Assembly: GCA_029238785.1 (NCBI GenBank)
Contig: JAQWFN010000095.1
Span: 1 to 64,000, forward strand
Direction of reading: 5' to 3'
Source of the DNA: Flavobacteriales bacterium
GTDB taxonomy: Bacteria > Bacteroidota > Bacteroidia > Flavobacteriales_D > Sanyastnellaceae
Length of the DNA: 64,000 nt
The notes below the pieces were generated by a model. That model had not been told where the DNA came from. It ran no database searches and saw only the letters and a list, made by a program, of their open reading frames with translations. Positions 1-9,200 of the stretch are shown in pieces. How positions within the stretch are numbered: position 1 is the stretch's first letter; each line of letters starts with the position of its first letter. The position numbers and the translations under genes were made by a program.

Positions 1-1253
1 CTTAAAAAGAAATATCCTTTTTCGTATGCAATGTCAGACATTCCATCATCTGGATTACGATCATTTAAATCTAATTTTAAATGTGTGTCTTTAGGTTGGC
101 CATCTTCCATATACCCATCAACCGTTTCTAGTAAGTCTTGGTAACCCAATTGCGCTAACATTTCTGCGTAGTCTTTACCATACAATGATTCCATTATTCT
201 TCTTTCAAAGTAAACGGTAAACCCTTCATTCAACCAGAAATCATCCCAAGTAGAATTCGTTACCAAGTTTCCACTCCAGCTGTGCGCCAACTCATGTGCC
301 ACCAAAGAAGTCAAACTACGGTCGCCGGCAATAATGGTGGGCGTAGCGAAGGTCAAACGTGGGTTTTCCATTCCTCCAAAAGGAAAGGCTGCGGGCAAGA
401 TCAAGAGGTCGTAGCGGTCCCAAACATAATCGCCATAAAGTGCTTCAGCGGCCTTCAACATGTCTTCGGTTTCGGCAAACTCCCATGCTGCTGCTTCAAT
501 CAAGTCTGGAGTGGCGTAAACAGCTGTATTCGGACCCATTGAACGGTATTCGATATCTCCAACGGCCAAGGCCATCAAATAGCTTGGAATGGCTTGTTTC
601 ATCTCAAAATGGTACTTACCGTCAGCCGACTTCTCGGTAGGATTGCTTGCGCTCATCAAAGCCATCAAATCTTCGCGTACTTGAACATCAGCTTCGTAGG
701 TGTAGCGCACACCTGGACTGTCTTGACAAGGAATCCACGTTCTTGCAAGAATCGCTTGCGACTGCGTGAATAGGAAAGGCTTCTCCCCTTCTACCCAAAG
801 CAAAGCACCTGCATCTGGGCTTGATTGGTATTCAATACTCACTTTTTTTGTTTCTGGGGTGATGGTCACCACGAGTGGTTCTCCCATGAATTCTTTTTCC
901 GGACCAATTTCCCAAGAGGTGGCCGTGCTGTCGTCCAAGATGATGCTTTGAATGCTCAAGTCTCTAATGTCGAAGATGATTTTGTCACCTCCTGATTTGT
1001 TGTCGATATCGTAATGTGCCGTACCACTAATGATTTTTGTGGTGAAGTCAACCTTTGCATCCCAAGCGAGGTGAGTAACAACGGCATCGTTAGGCCGACT
1101 AAAAGAGTGGTTATCTTGAGCTAATTTCATGGCTGCGATTTTAGATTTACTCTCTTCGCTTCTTTCATTTGCTTTATTTTCTGGCTGATGTCCGTGGTTG
1201 CAGGCCGTCAAAACCATTAGGGAAAGCATTAAAAACAGGCAGATTTTCTTCAT
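1..1253 (-). CDS. M1 family metallopeptidase (aminopeptidase), C-terminus cut by window edge
   Basis: The start codon is at 1253 and the gene runs off the left edge; no stop is seen, so about 417 residues are present. The N-terminus looks like a lipoprotein signal (MKKICLFLMLSLMVLTAC, lipobox Cys about residue 18), so the enzyme is probably exported and membrane-anchored. Visible M1 hallmarks are the exopeptidase motif GGMEN (about 293-297), the zinc motif HELAH (about 320-324) and the third ligand Glu in WLNEG (about 343), giving HEXXH-X18-E. The family removes N-terminal residues from peptides; the order of motifs matches leukotriene A4 hydrolase-like M1 enzymes. The C-terminal helical domain is outside the window. 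A 7-bp repeat array lies 35-90 bp upstream of the start. Confidence 0.93.
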   Translation of the reverse strand, partial: MKKICLFLMLSLMVLTACNHGHQPENKANERSEESKSKIAAMKLAQDNHSFSRPNDAVVTHLAWDAKVDFTTKIISGTAHYDIDNKSGGDKIIFDIRDLSIQSIILDDSTATSWEIGPEKEFMGEPLVVTITPETKKVSIEYQSSPDAGALLWVEGEKPFLFTQSQAILARTWIPCQDSPGVRYTYEADVQVREDLMALMSASNPTEKSADGKYHFEMKQAIPSYLMALAVGDIEYRSMGPNTAVYATPDLIEAAAWEFAETEDMLKAAEALYGDYVWDRYDLLILPAAFPFGGMENPRLTFATPTIIAGDRSLTSLVAHELAHSWSGNLVTNSTWDDFWLNEGFTVYFERRIMESLYGKDYAEMLAQLGYQDLLETVDGYMEDGQPKDTHLKLDLNDRNPDDGMSDIAYEKGYFFL

Positions 1254-1287
1254 TGTGTGGAGTTTTGTCGAAAGTAAGAAAGTTTTC

Positions 1288-1342
1288 CGGGATTCGGGAT
1301 TCGAGAGTCGAGGGTCGAGAGTCAAGATTGGGGAGTCTTGAG
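1288..1342 (-). repeat. Heptanucleotide repeat array 1 (imperfect)
   Basis: About seven head-to-tail 7-bp units are visible on the plus strand: CGGGATT, CGGGATT, CGAGAGT, CGAGGGT, CGAGAGT, CAAGATT, GGGGAGT. Read on the minus strand the units are AATCCCG/ACTCTCG, the same family as the arrays at 2006-2077 and 21231-21300 but in opposite orientation. It sits between the aminopeptidase start and the S23-like gene's stop. Confidence 0.85.
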
Positions 1343-1353
1343 AAATAATACTT

Positions 1354-1387
1354 ACCCGAGATTCCTCGAATTGGTTCAGAATGACAA
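1354..1387 (-). repeat. Degenerate GTCATTCTGA...CGAGGAATCTCG intergenic repeat
   Basis: On the minus strand this reads TGTCATTCTGAACCAATTCG followed by AGGAATCTCGGG. It resembles, from memory, the intergenic element of form TGTCATTCTGAGC...GAGGAATCT found in many Bacteroidota and other genomes. It is degenerate in its middle. It lies just downstream of the S23-like gene and next to heptamer array 1. Confidence 0.5.
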
Positions 1388-1447
1388 GGTATTAAAATTC
1401 TTTCCTTTGGCTTAAGAACTTATCAATCAATGATATTACTTCTATGC

Positions 1448-1810
1448 TTAAGCACCCTTTTTTGTTACTCCCTTTTTATTAATCATAGCATAGAGCATTC
1501 TCGAAATTTGGTCTGCCTTATTGAAATGATATTGAAATTGTTGAATGGTAATGAACCCTTCTTCTTTCAACAAATCCAAAATGGTCATACATTCAAGAAC
1601 AGAGCCTCTTGCTATAATGTAAAAATTTCTTCGCGATGGCCAGGTGATTCTTGAAGTTCCTTCTACTAGATTCAAATTCACACTATGAGCCGCACGTTGA
1701 AATTGCGGCTTGATGAAATAATCAGCTCGAGTATCTTTTAAAAGTGCTCGCGACTCAAGATAGAAGGTCTTTGTTAGCTTATAGATTTCAAGGTTCAGAA
1801 AATTAGACAT
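1448..1810 (-). CDS. Four-helix-bundle protein, S23/IVP-like
   Basis: A 120-residue all-helical protein. The segments QFQRAAHSVNLNLVEGTSR, FYIIARGSVLECMTILDLL and the C-terminal helix are the typical core of the 23S rRNA intervening-sequence (S23/IVP) family, which forms a pentameric four-helix bundle; the DGR accessory protein Avd shares the fold. The family's usual length is 115-130 residues, so this looks complete. Biochemical function is unclear; RNA or DNA binding is inferred from the Avd relationship. No reverse transcriptase or rRNA gene is nearby, so neither a DGR nor an rRNA intervening sequence applies here. It is flanked by two oppositely oriented 7-bp repeat arrays, which may be part of the same element. 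Confidence 0.85.
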   Translation of the reverse strand: MSNFLNLEIYKLTKTFYLESRALLKDTRADYFIKPQFQRAAHSVNLNLVEGTSRITWPSRRNFYIIARGSVLECMTILDLLKEEGFITIQQFQYHFNKADQISRMLYAMINKKGVTKKGA

Positions 1811-2005
1811 ACTGCTCTTTTCTGCTGAATTTCCGTTTTAAAAACAATGATATCAAATCAAAACAGCACCATTTTATGATTTCGGTCGGAAATTTTGTGA
1901 CTAACGCTAGAAGTCATCTTTCTTCAATCAATTTTGAAAAGTCATCGAATTGAATTTTTAAGATTCAAGCAAATAAATATTCACTTCAATTTTTAAATAT
2001 CAAAT

Positions 2006-2077
2006 CACGATTCCCGTATCTCGAATCCAGTATCACGTATCTCGAATCCCGTATCCCGTATCCCGTATCCCGTAATC
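2006..2077 (+). repeat. Heptanucleotide repeat array 2 abutting a stop codon
   Basis: Ten consecutive 7-bp units: CACGATT, CCCGTAT, CTCGAAT, CCAGTAT, CACGTAT, CTCGAAT, CCCGTAT three times, then CCCGTAA. The consensus is CYCGWAT. The array ends directly at the stop codon (2078-2080) of the minus-strand giant protein gene. It is inverted relative to array 1 and together they bracket the S23-like gene. Confidence 0.9.
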
Positions 2078-5000
2078 CTATCGCATCAAATTAACCGAAC
2101 CTGAAAATTCCTTTCTCTCGGTAGTACTCTGTGAATGAACCACCACCCTCCAAGCATAAATGCCATCTTGAGCGTAGTATTCTTCGTTAACAGTTTGATA
2201 TGAACCATTCCAGCCCACTTCTGGGTCGGTGGTTTCAAAAACAATCCCTCCCCAACGATCAAACACTTGAAGCTTGAATCTACTTGCATCAATGTCAGTT
2301 CCTTCAATTCTAAAGATATCATTGATTCCGTCATTGTTTGGAGAAAAAGCATTTGGAATGAAGAGGTTAAACAAATCATTCACCACAATGGTTCTCACTA
2401 AGGTACTGGTGCAATTGTTTGCATCCATAACAGTTAACGAAACGGGGTAATATCCACCAACATCGTAAGGAAACTGAAACACAGGATTTTGCGCGGTGCT
2501 TGTCCCAAGTACATTCAAGGTATCGAAAACCCAATAGTAGGCAACAACATCATTCGCTGAAGCATCGAAAAACTGAATTTCAGTGTCAGGAACCGTTGCT
2601 GGCTGTGGCGTTGCATCATAACCAACTTGCGGCGCTGGTAGAATAGAAATCATGTTTTGAATTTCGGCGTTGTATGTACAACCAAAGTTTGATACAATCT
2701 GCAGAGACACATCGTAAAGCCCTGGATTACCATATCCGTGAGCAGGATTCAATTCACTTGAACCTGTTCCATCACCAAAGTTCCATAAACTGCTATTGTA
2801 GAGCGTTTCATCCACTAAACTTGTAAACTGAATGCTCGCTGGATTACAAGCTACCGTTGTATCTGATTCGAAAACAACAGGTATCGCTTGTTCAATTTCT
2901 AAAAGCGCACATGCCGTAACAGCAGGTGTTTCACAAGCATCGCTAATGGTTACGCAATAGTCTCCGGTTATGGCTGCTTGGTAATCGATCATATCACCAC
3001 TTCCGATGGCCTGACCATTATAAGTCCAGTCATAAGTATAAGGCGCTAAACCACCACTTGAATTTGTGACTTCAAATTGACTATTCACTCCAGCACACAG
3101 CATTGTTGGTCCGTCGATTTCAACCGACAAAGGCTCGCGAACTTCAACTTCGACTTCTAAAGGATCAGCATCACAACCGTTATCGTCTGTAGCGAATACA
3201 GTGTAGGTAGTAGTAACTGCCGGACTAACATTTACGCTCGAGCCTACACCCAAACCATTGTCCCAAGTGTATGTCCAAGTGCCGTTCACATCATCGTCAG
3301 ACCATGCTTCAAGAACAGCAGTGCCCGTTAAACAAATGATCTGGTCATCTGACACCTCAAATAAGGTAGGCTGTGGGCCATTGATTACAAACTCATTCGT
3401 ATAACTGCACCCTCCAAGATCGCTAACTGTAACGCTGTAATTTCCAGGAAGGAGGTTATCAAAATCGGTAGTACCACCATTACTTTGAACGGTTTCTACC
3501 AAGGCCATGTCTTCAAAAAGTTCAACTGTCCATGGAGCTACGCCAGTGGTTTCATCAATAAACACACTAATCACACCATCATTACCTAAACAGCTTGGGT
3601 CGTTAGCTTCAATGTTAAAATCAAAGGCCGGTAAAACCTGAACCTCGTCAGTACTCCAGCAATCTGGTCGTCCAAAAGGGTAAGTTGTTAAGGTATAGCT
3701 TGTAGCACCATTCAATTCAGTAACGAAAGGCGTCGCTGTATTCGGGTCTGACAAGCCGGTAGCTGGTTCCCAAGAGTAAACATAGTTGTCACCACCTTGG
3801 GTACAACCAACATCGTAATTCCATTCTGTTTGAGAACCTGAGCCACAAGATACAGAACCGTCTGGTGTAAGTTCAATAGTGATACAGCCTGTTGGGTTTG
3901 TTGCCACCCAAGACATTCCAGCGAGATTACCATAGATTGGACCTTCGATCAAAGGCGCATTGGTATTATCCCCGTCGTACACATAGAATTCATCGAAGCC
4001 ATTTTCTACCGTACCAGCGTTGAAGGTGATGTCCATAAATGTAACACCATCACCTGGGTTATCAGGACAATAGGTAAAACTTACATTAGCACTATTATCA
4101 TAGCAATACGTGTAATTCCCAGCATCATCAGAACAAGTTGGTGCCGGTTGTCCGTCCAAGCCACCGAGTAATTGAGTCCCCGGTCCGCAAAAAGTCACAT
4201 CCGGACCAGCATCCGCCTGTCCTGCTTGTTCTACGGTAACAGTTACTGTTGAATCCGAAGAACAACCATGGTTGTTGGTCAAGGTAAAGGTGAAAGGATA
4301 CACCCCTACTTCTGTTGGGTACACCGTAATGGAATTGCCATCTGCAGAGGCATTTGTTATGTCTAGGCCAGTAGTATCATAAGACCAGAACGAACTGTCT
4401 GCATCGCCACCAATTTGAGGGGTAAACTCAGTGACATCAGGAATAATCGCCGGGTTGAAGCCCAAGCCCCATTCGCTCAACTCTCCTGAATCACCCCCCC
4501 AAAGGTCGGTAATCTCAATGGTCCAAGTTCCGTTTAATTCACATCCAACGAGTTGTTCCAGAGGTTCTAAAGAATTATAATCTCCTTCAGGAAGTGTGGT
4601 ACCCAAACCTGTTGCTACTTGCGACCATGTTCCTTGGGTGGCATCTGGTGTCCAATTGTAACTATAAAACTCACCTCCAGGAACCCCTAAATTTGTACCA
4701 TTCGCTCCAACATCAGCCCCAACTGGTTGTTGCATTTGTTGGTGAAGAATGGTTGATTGACCGTTTGGACAAGATACAATGATCACCAAGTCAAAAAGGA
4801 AACTGTGGTTCATCAAAACGTTCAAATAAAACAGGTCATTGATATTATCGAGGGTTTGACCTGGAGCAAACCCTGCAACTTCAATGTCTGAAGTAAAAGG
4901 TAAACCAACATCATCTGGGAGCAGTACATTTTCAGAATTCGAATAGGTGACATCCGGACCAGACCACGTGACTTCATAATCTTCTGGAAAAGCCTCTAGG

Positions 5001-5809
5001 GTAATCTCTTCTCCCAAGCACAAAAGTGCATCTCCGGGGAAAGGTTCCCAACTCGGGTAGGTAGCTACTAAAACTTGCAAGCTCACTCGGTTGGTACTTG
5101 CACAACCGTTGTCATCTTCGAGGAAAAGCTCTACGATGTATTCTCCAGGTTCAGACCATGAGTGAGAAGTAATTAATCCAGAATCTTCTGTTGTTCCGTC
5201 ACCAAAATCCCAAACGGTACTAACAAGATTAAATCCGGGAGCAGCAGTAGACGCTGTTCCATCGAAGTTGATGACATCCCCAACACAAATTCGCTTATCA
5301 GCAGGCGCGTCATAGGTGGCATCAGCAACAGGGCGATCACAAGGCGTATCGCAAGTAATCGCAGCACCAATGTTTCCCGTTCCAACATTGTTAGAGTCAA
5401 AAACGAAAGTCAAACATCCGCTTGAATTTTGTGTCGTTGCTGATACAAATAAACCTTGTAACTGGTTTCCTGTATAAGATCCAAGAGGTGTATCTCCAGT
5501 TGTTTCTCCATCATAAATAGCGAGGTAATCCCACGAGTTTTGCGGTCCAGATTGATCCAATTGAAATGTCACAAAATCCACGGTAACAACATCACCCGGC
5601 ACATCTGGGCAAATGGTGAAAGTGTAGTACTCGTCATTTGAATAACCCGGACCACCTTGACCTCCACTATCGATCAATGCACCTCCACATGACTCAAAAG
5701 TACCATTGGCCATTTGCACGTTGTTTTGTGCTGAAGCGCTCTGATTAAAGAGCAGACCTAGAACAAAAACAATTGAGGTTAAAAATCTCATCGTAAAGTT
5801 ATTGCGCAT
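2078..5809 (-). CDS. Giant CUB/PKD/P-domain surface protein with type B T9SS sorting domain
   Basis: A 1243-residue exported protein; a clean signal peptide begins at Met7 (MRFLTSIVFVLGLLFNQSASA), so the true start may be 5791. Domains in order: CUB-like domain (about 30-155), PKD (DFGDGT, about 195-245), a proprotein-convertase P-domain-like sandwich (about 310-450), a second CUB-like domain (about 570-680), SprB/PKD-type Ig-like repeats, another PKD (NFGDGTG, about 1045), and a C-terminal type B sorting domain beginning FIPNAFSPNNDGINDIF. The family is translocated by T9SS and acts at the cell surface, often in adhesion or gliding. It is a close paralogue of the gene at 6272-9976. Its start overlaps the upstream small gene's stop by 11 bases, implying translational coupling. 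Confidence 0.93.
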   Translation of the reverse strand: MRNNFTMRFLTSIVFVLGLLFNQSASAQNNVQMANGTFESCGGALIDSGGQGGPGYSNDEYYTFTICPDVPGDVVTVDFVTFQLDQSGPQNSWDYLAIYDGETTGDTPLGSYTGNQLQGLFVSATTQNSSGCLTFVFDSNNVGTGNIGAAITCDTPCDRPVADATYDAPADKRICVGDVINFDGTASTAAPGFNLVSTVWDFGDGTTEDSGLITSHSWSEPGEYIVELFLEDDNGCASTNRVSLQVLVATYPSWEPFPGDALLCLGEEITLEAFPEDYEVTWSGPDVTYSNSENVLLPDDVGLPFTSDIEVAGFAPGQTLDNINDLFYLNVLMNHSFLFDLVIIVSCPNGQSTILHQQMQQPVGADVGANGTNLGVPGGEFYSYNWTPDATQGTWSQVATGLGTTLPEGDYNSLEPLEQLVGCELNGTWTIEITDLWGGDSGELSEWGLGFNPAIIPDVTEFTPQIGGDADSSFWSYDTTGLDITNASADGNSITVYPTEVGVYPFTFTLTNNHGCSSDSTVTVTVEQAGQADAGPDVTFCGPGTQLLGGLDGQPAPTCSDDAGNYTYCYDNSANVSFTYCPDNPGDGVTFMDITFNAGTVENGFDEFYVYDGDNTNAPLIEGPIYGNLAGMSWVATNPTGCITIELTPDGSVSCGSGSQTEWNYDVGCTQGGDNYVYSWEPATGLSDPNTATPFVTELNGATSYTLTTYPFGRPDCWSTDEVQVLPAFDFNIEANDPSCLGNDGVISVFIDETTGVAPWTVELFEDMALVETVQSNGGTTDFDNLLPGNYSVTVSDLGGCSYTNEFVINGPQPTLFEVSDDQIICLTGTAVLEAWSDDDVNGTWTYTWDNGLGVGSSVNVSPAVTTTYTVFATDDNGCDADPLEVEVEVREPLSVEIDGPTMLCAGVNSQFEVTNSSGGLAPYTYDWTYNGQAIGSGDMIDYQAAITGDYCVTISDACETPAVTACALLEIEQAIPVVFESDTTVACNPASIQFTSLVDETLYNSSLWNFGDGTGSSELNPAHGYGNPGLYDVSLQIVSNFGCTYNAEIQNMISILPAPQVGYDATPQPATVPDTEIQFFDASANDVVAYYWVFDTLNVLGTSTAQNPVFQFPYDVGGYYPVSLTVMDANNCTSTLVRTIVVNDLFNLFIPNAFSPNNDGINDIFRIEGTDIDASRFKLQVFDRWGGIVFETTDPEVGWNGSYQTVNEEYYAQDGIYAWRVVVHSQSTTERKEFSGSVNLMR

Positions 5810-6209
5810 TGTTTATTTTTTCGAGGGTGTACTGGGCTGAATAGATCACAAGCATGATTCCGGAGTCACCTAAACGGTAGTAGCTGAACTCGTCGTTTTT
5901 CACTTGAAAATCATATAACATATAATGAAAGTTGTTTGAAGCGAGTGCCTCTTCAACAGAAAGGACTCCTTCAAATTTCGGACTAACATCAAAAGCGTTA
6001 GGCAAAGAACTAATGTCTTTAGGAGCTACATCTTCTAAGCGATAAGCGATTTGATCTGCAGCTTCGTAGTAAGCTATTTTTTCAGCTGGAAGTGTTGCTA
6101 GAACGCTTTCGCCCAAGAGGGTTTTCATCCAATCATCAGTAGGATTATTCTGAGCAATCATTGATCCGCCAAGGAGGGCAAAAAAGGCTAAAAATGCTAT
6201 TTTTTTCAT
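5799..6209 (-). CDS. Small exported protein of unknown function
   Basis: Met at 6209 begins a clear signal peptide (MKKIAFLAFFALLGGSMIAQ); the upstream in-frame codon at 6227 is only a TTG, so I prefer 6209. The mature part is about 116 residues, acidic, with no cysteines and no sorting domain I can recognise. It is squeezed between two paralogous giant T9SS cargo genes, and its stop overlaps the start of the next giant gene by 11 bases. That position suggests a periplasmic partner or chaperone-like role for the cargo, but this is inference from location only. No family recognised. Confidence 0.85.
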   Translation of the reverse strand: MKKIAFLAFFALLGGSMIAQNNPTDDWMKTLLGESVLATLPAEKIAYYEAADQIAYRLEDVAPKDISSLPNAFDVSPKFEGVLSVEEALASNNFHYMLYDFQVKNDEFSYYRLGDSGIMLVIYSAQYTLEKINNAQ

Positions 6210-6271
6210 TTTGTAAGTTCTAGACAAAGGGTTCTTATTTACTGTGACGCTTAAAATACTTAAAGTGTTGC

Positions 6272-9200
6272 TTATCGAATCAAATTGATATGGCCAACAA
6301 ATTCTTTTGGGTCTTTTGTGGTGAGCGATCTTGTGATGATTTGATAAACATACATTCCATCAGGAGCAAAATATTCACCTCCATTTACACTACCATTCCA
6401 GACGGCATGAAGATCGCTTGTTTCAAACACGATGTTCCCCCAACGATCAAAGACCATCAAGGAATAATCACTTTCATCAATATCAATTCCAGTTACTCCA
6501 AAAACATCGTTCACCCCATCCAAATCCGGCGTGAATGAATTCGGTACATAAATGATAAAATCTTCGATCACTTCTACGTTTCTTGAGATGCTATTCACAC
6601 ATCCCCAATCGTTTTCTACAGTTAAACTCACTTCGTAAATCGAAGCTAGATTTGGCTCAAAAGTGAAGCTTGGTTCAAACTCATCGCTGTCTGCCAAGTT
6701 GTTAAAGTTCCAATAGAACTCTGTAGCACCGATGCTATAGTTGACGAAGTCGAAAGTAGTGTTTGGTAAAACAGCAATTACAGGTTCAGTGCTAAAGTCA
6801 GCCACTGGCCATTTGAAGATGCTGATCATGTCGGTCATCACAGTATCATATATACACCCCAACTCCGAGGTGATGGTTAATCCAACACTGTAGATACCAG
6901 CTTCACCATAATTATGTGCTGCCGTGTAATTCAAATCAGAAATAGCACCATTACCAAAGTCCCAAAGCATGCTTGCAACGGCATCTTCATTATCTGCTTC
7001 TGTATTGAACTGAATCAAAACCGGTAAACATCCTCCCAAGGTATCCGCAGTGAAAGCCGTTGGAATTTCATCATCCAAAACCACATCGATGCATTGCTGT
7101 ACTGGAGTTGACTCACACTGATCGCTCATGCTTATACACCAGCTTGTAGTTTCAGTTGGAATGATGCTTTGACTCGCTTGATTCAAGGTTTCTCCCTGAG
7201 TGTTGGTCCATTCATAATTGTATGGCGGAATTCCACCTGAAGCATTATTGGCTTCTATCAAAGCTGTTTCATCGGCACAAATCAAAACATCCTCAGAAAC
7301 ACCTACAGATAATGGATCATAGAGATCAACAGTAACAATGCTCGGTTCTGATTCACAAACACCATTGTAGGTAGCGTAAACAGAAACTGTTGTGCTTTGT
7401 TGCGGACTAACAGTAATGCTCTCTCCTACTTCGTTTGTACTCCAGAAGAACTGAAGGTTGTTCAAAGGAATGGACATGGCTGCGGTGAAGATTGCTGTTC
7501 CATTCTGACAAACGGTGGTATCATTTGACAAGATGAGTTCAGCAAAGGCAGGAGCATTCAGGTCTATTTCTTCGGTAAACGAACAGTTCAATTCAGTAAT
7601 CACCAGGTCGTAGTCGCTTTGATAAAGCTCATCAAAAACATACACTTCCCCTGTATTTCCCTCCACGGTTTGAAGTAAAGCGTTGTTTTCGTACAACTCA
7701 AATGTCCATGGCCCCTCACCACTTGTTTCATCAACATCTACTGTAATGCTTCCCGGCAATCCTGGACAAACTGATTGTTCAAAATCATAGCTGTAAACGA
7801 AAGAAGGACTCACGGTTGTTTGATCGCTAGAAGCACATTCTGGTCGGCCAGTTGGGTAGGTCGTCAAAGTGAAAACAGTAGGTTCAGTAATACCATCGAG
7901 AATTGGTGTTGGACTGTTAGCATCCGATAAAAATTCTGTTGGCGTCCATTCATAAACATAATCTGGTGAAGAAGCTCCACAGCCTACTTCATAAATCCAC
8001 TCGGTTTGAGAGCCATAAGCCGATGCACAATCTACAGAACCATCGGGCTCGACTGCAATTGTCAAACAACCATTTGGGTTCGTAGCGATGAATTGGAGTC
8101 CTGATAAATCACCATAAATTGGTCCGGCCAACAAAGGCGCATTAGAATCTGCACCATCATACACATAAAACTCATCAAAGAAGTTTTCTACCGAACCCTG
8201 CTGGAAGGTAATGTCGATAAAGCTTATCCCATCTCCCGGGTTGTCTGGGCAGTAGGTGAATTCAGAGATAACACTATTCTCGTAGCAGAAATTATACGTT
8301 CCAGCAACAGCGGCGCACTGTCCAGAAGGCAAATCAATAAAACCTCCTTCAAGCACGGTATTGTCGCCACAGAAAATCACATCCGGACCAGCTTCTGCTT
8401 GTAGCGCCTCTTCCACGGTTAAGGTTAAGGTAGAGTCGTATTGACAACCGTGGTTGTTGATTACCCTATAGGTAAAGTCCCAAGAACCAATTGTTTGTGG
8501 CAATACACAAATGTTATTTTGATCGTCTGAAAAGCTTGTTACAAAAGGTGGATTTGGTGGTAAGATCCAGAACGAAGAATCATTAGCCAATCCAATTTGC
8601 GGCGTGAATTCAGTAACATCAGGAAGCAAAGAAGGGTCGAAGTTTAGCGCCCATCCGCCCAACTCACCATCATCACCTCCCCAAAGGTCGCAAATCTCAA
8701 TCTGCCAAGTTCCGTTCATCTCACAACCAATGAATCCGTCCATAGGCTGTAATGAGTTGTATTCACCTTCTGGTAAAACATCTCCAAGGTTGGTAGCTAC
8801 CTGCGACCACGTTCCTTGAGTAGCGTCTGGAGCCCAAGTATAAGTGTAATAATCACCATCGGGGACCCCCAAGTTGGTTCCATTTGAGCCCACATCAGCT
8901 CCACCGCCTGGTTGTTCCATTTGCTGGTGCATCAGCACTGTTTGTCCGTTCGGACAAGTCACACTAATCACCAAATCGAACAAAAAGCTGTGATTCATAG
9001 AAACGTCTATTCCTTGAAGGTCATTCACGTTGGTGATTGTTTGACCTGGTGAAAAGCCTGAAACGTTAATTTCAGAAACATTACAAGCTCCTACGTCATC
9101 AGGAAGTTCGACAGTATCTGGGTTCTCATAAGACTCCTCTGCCCCACTCCACAATTCTTCATAATCATCTGGGAATGCATCGAAACAAACCTCTTCACCC

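Noticed and set aside
1448-1810. Diversity-generating retroelement accessory gene (Avd)
   Set aside because: No reverse transcriptase or template/variable repeat pair could be found; only the fold is shared.
2006-2077. CRISPR-like array
   Set aside because: Units are 7 bp, contiguous and without unique spacers, and no cas genes are present.
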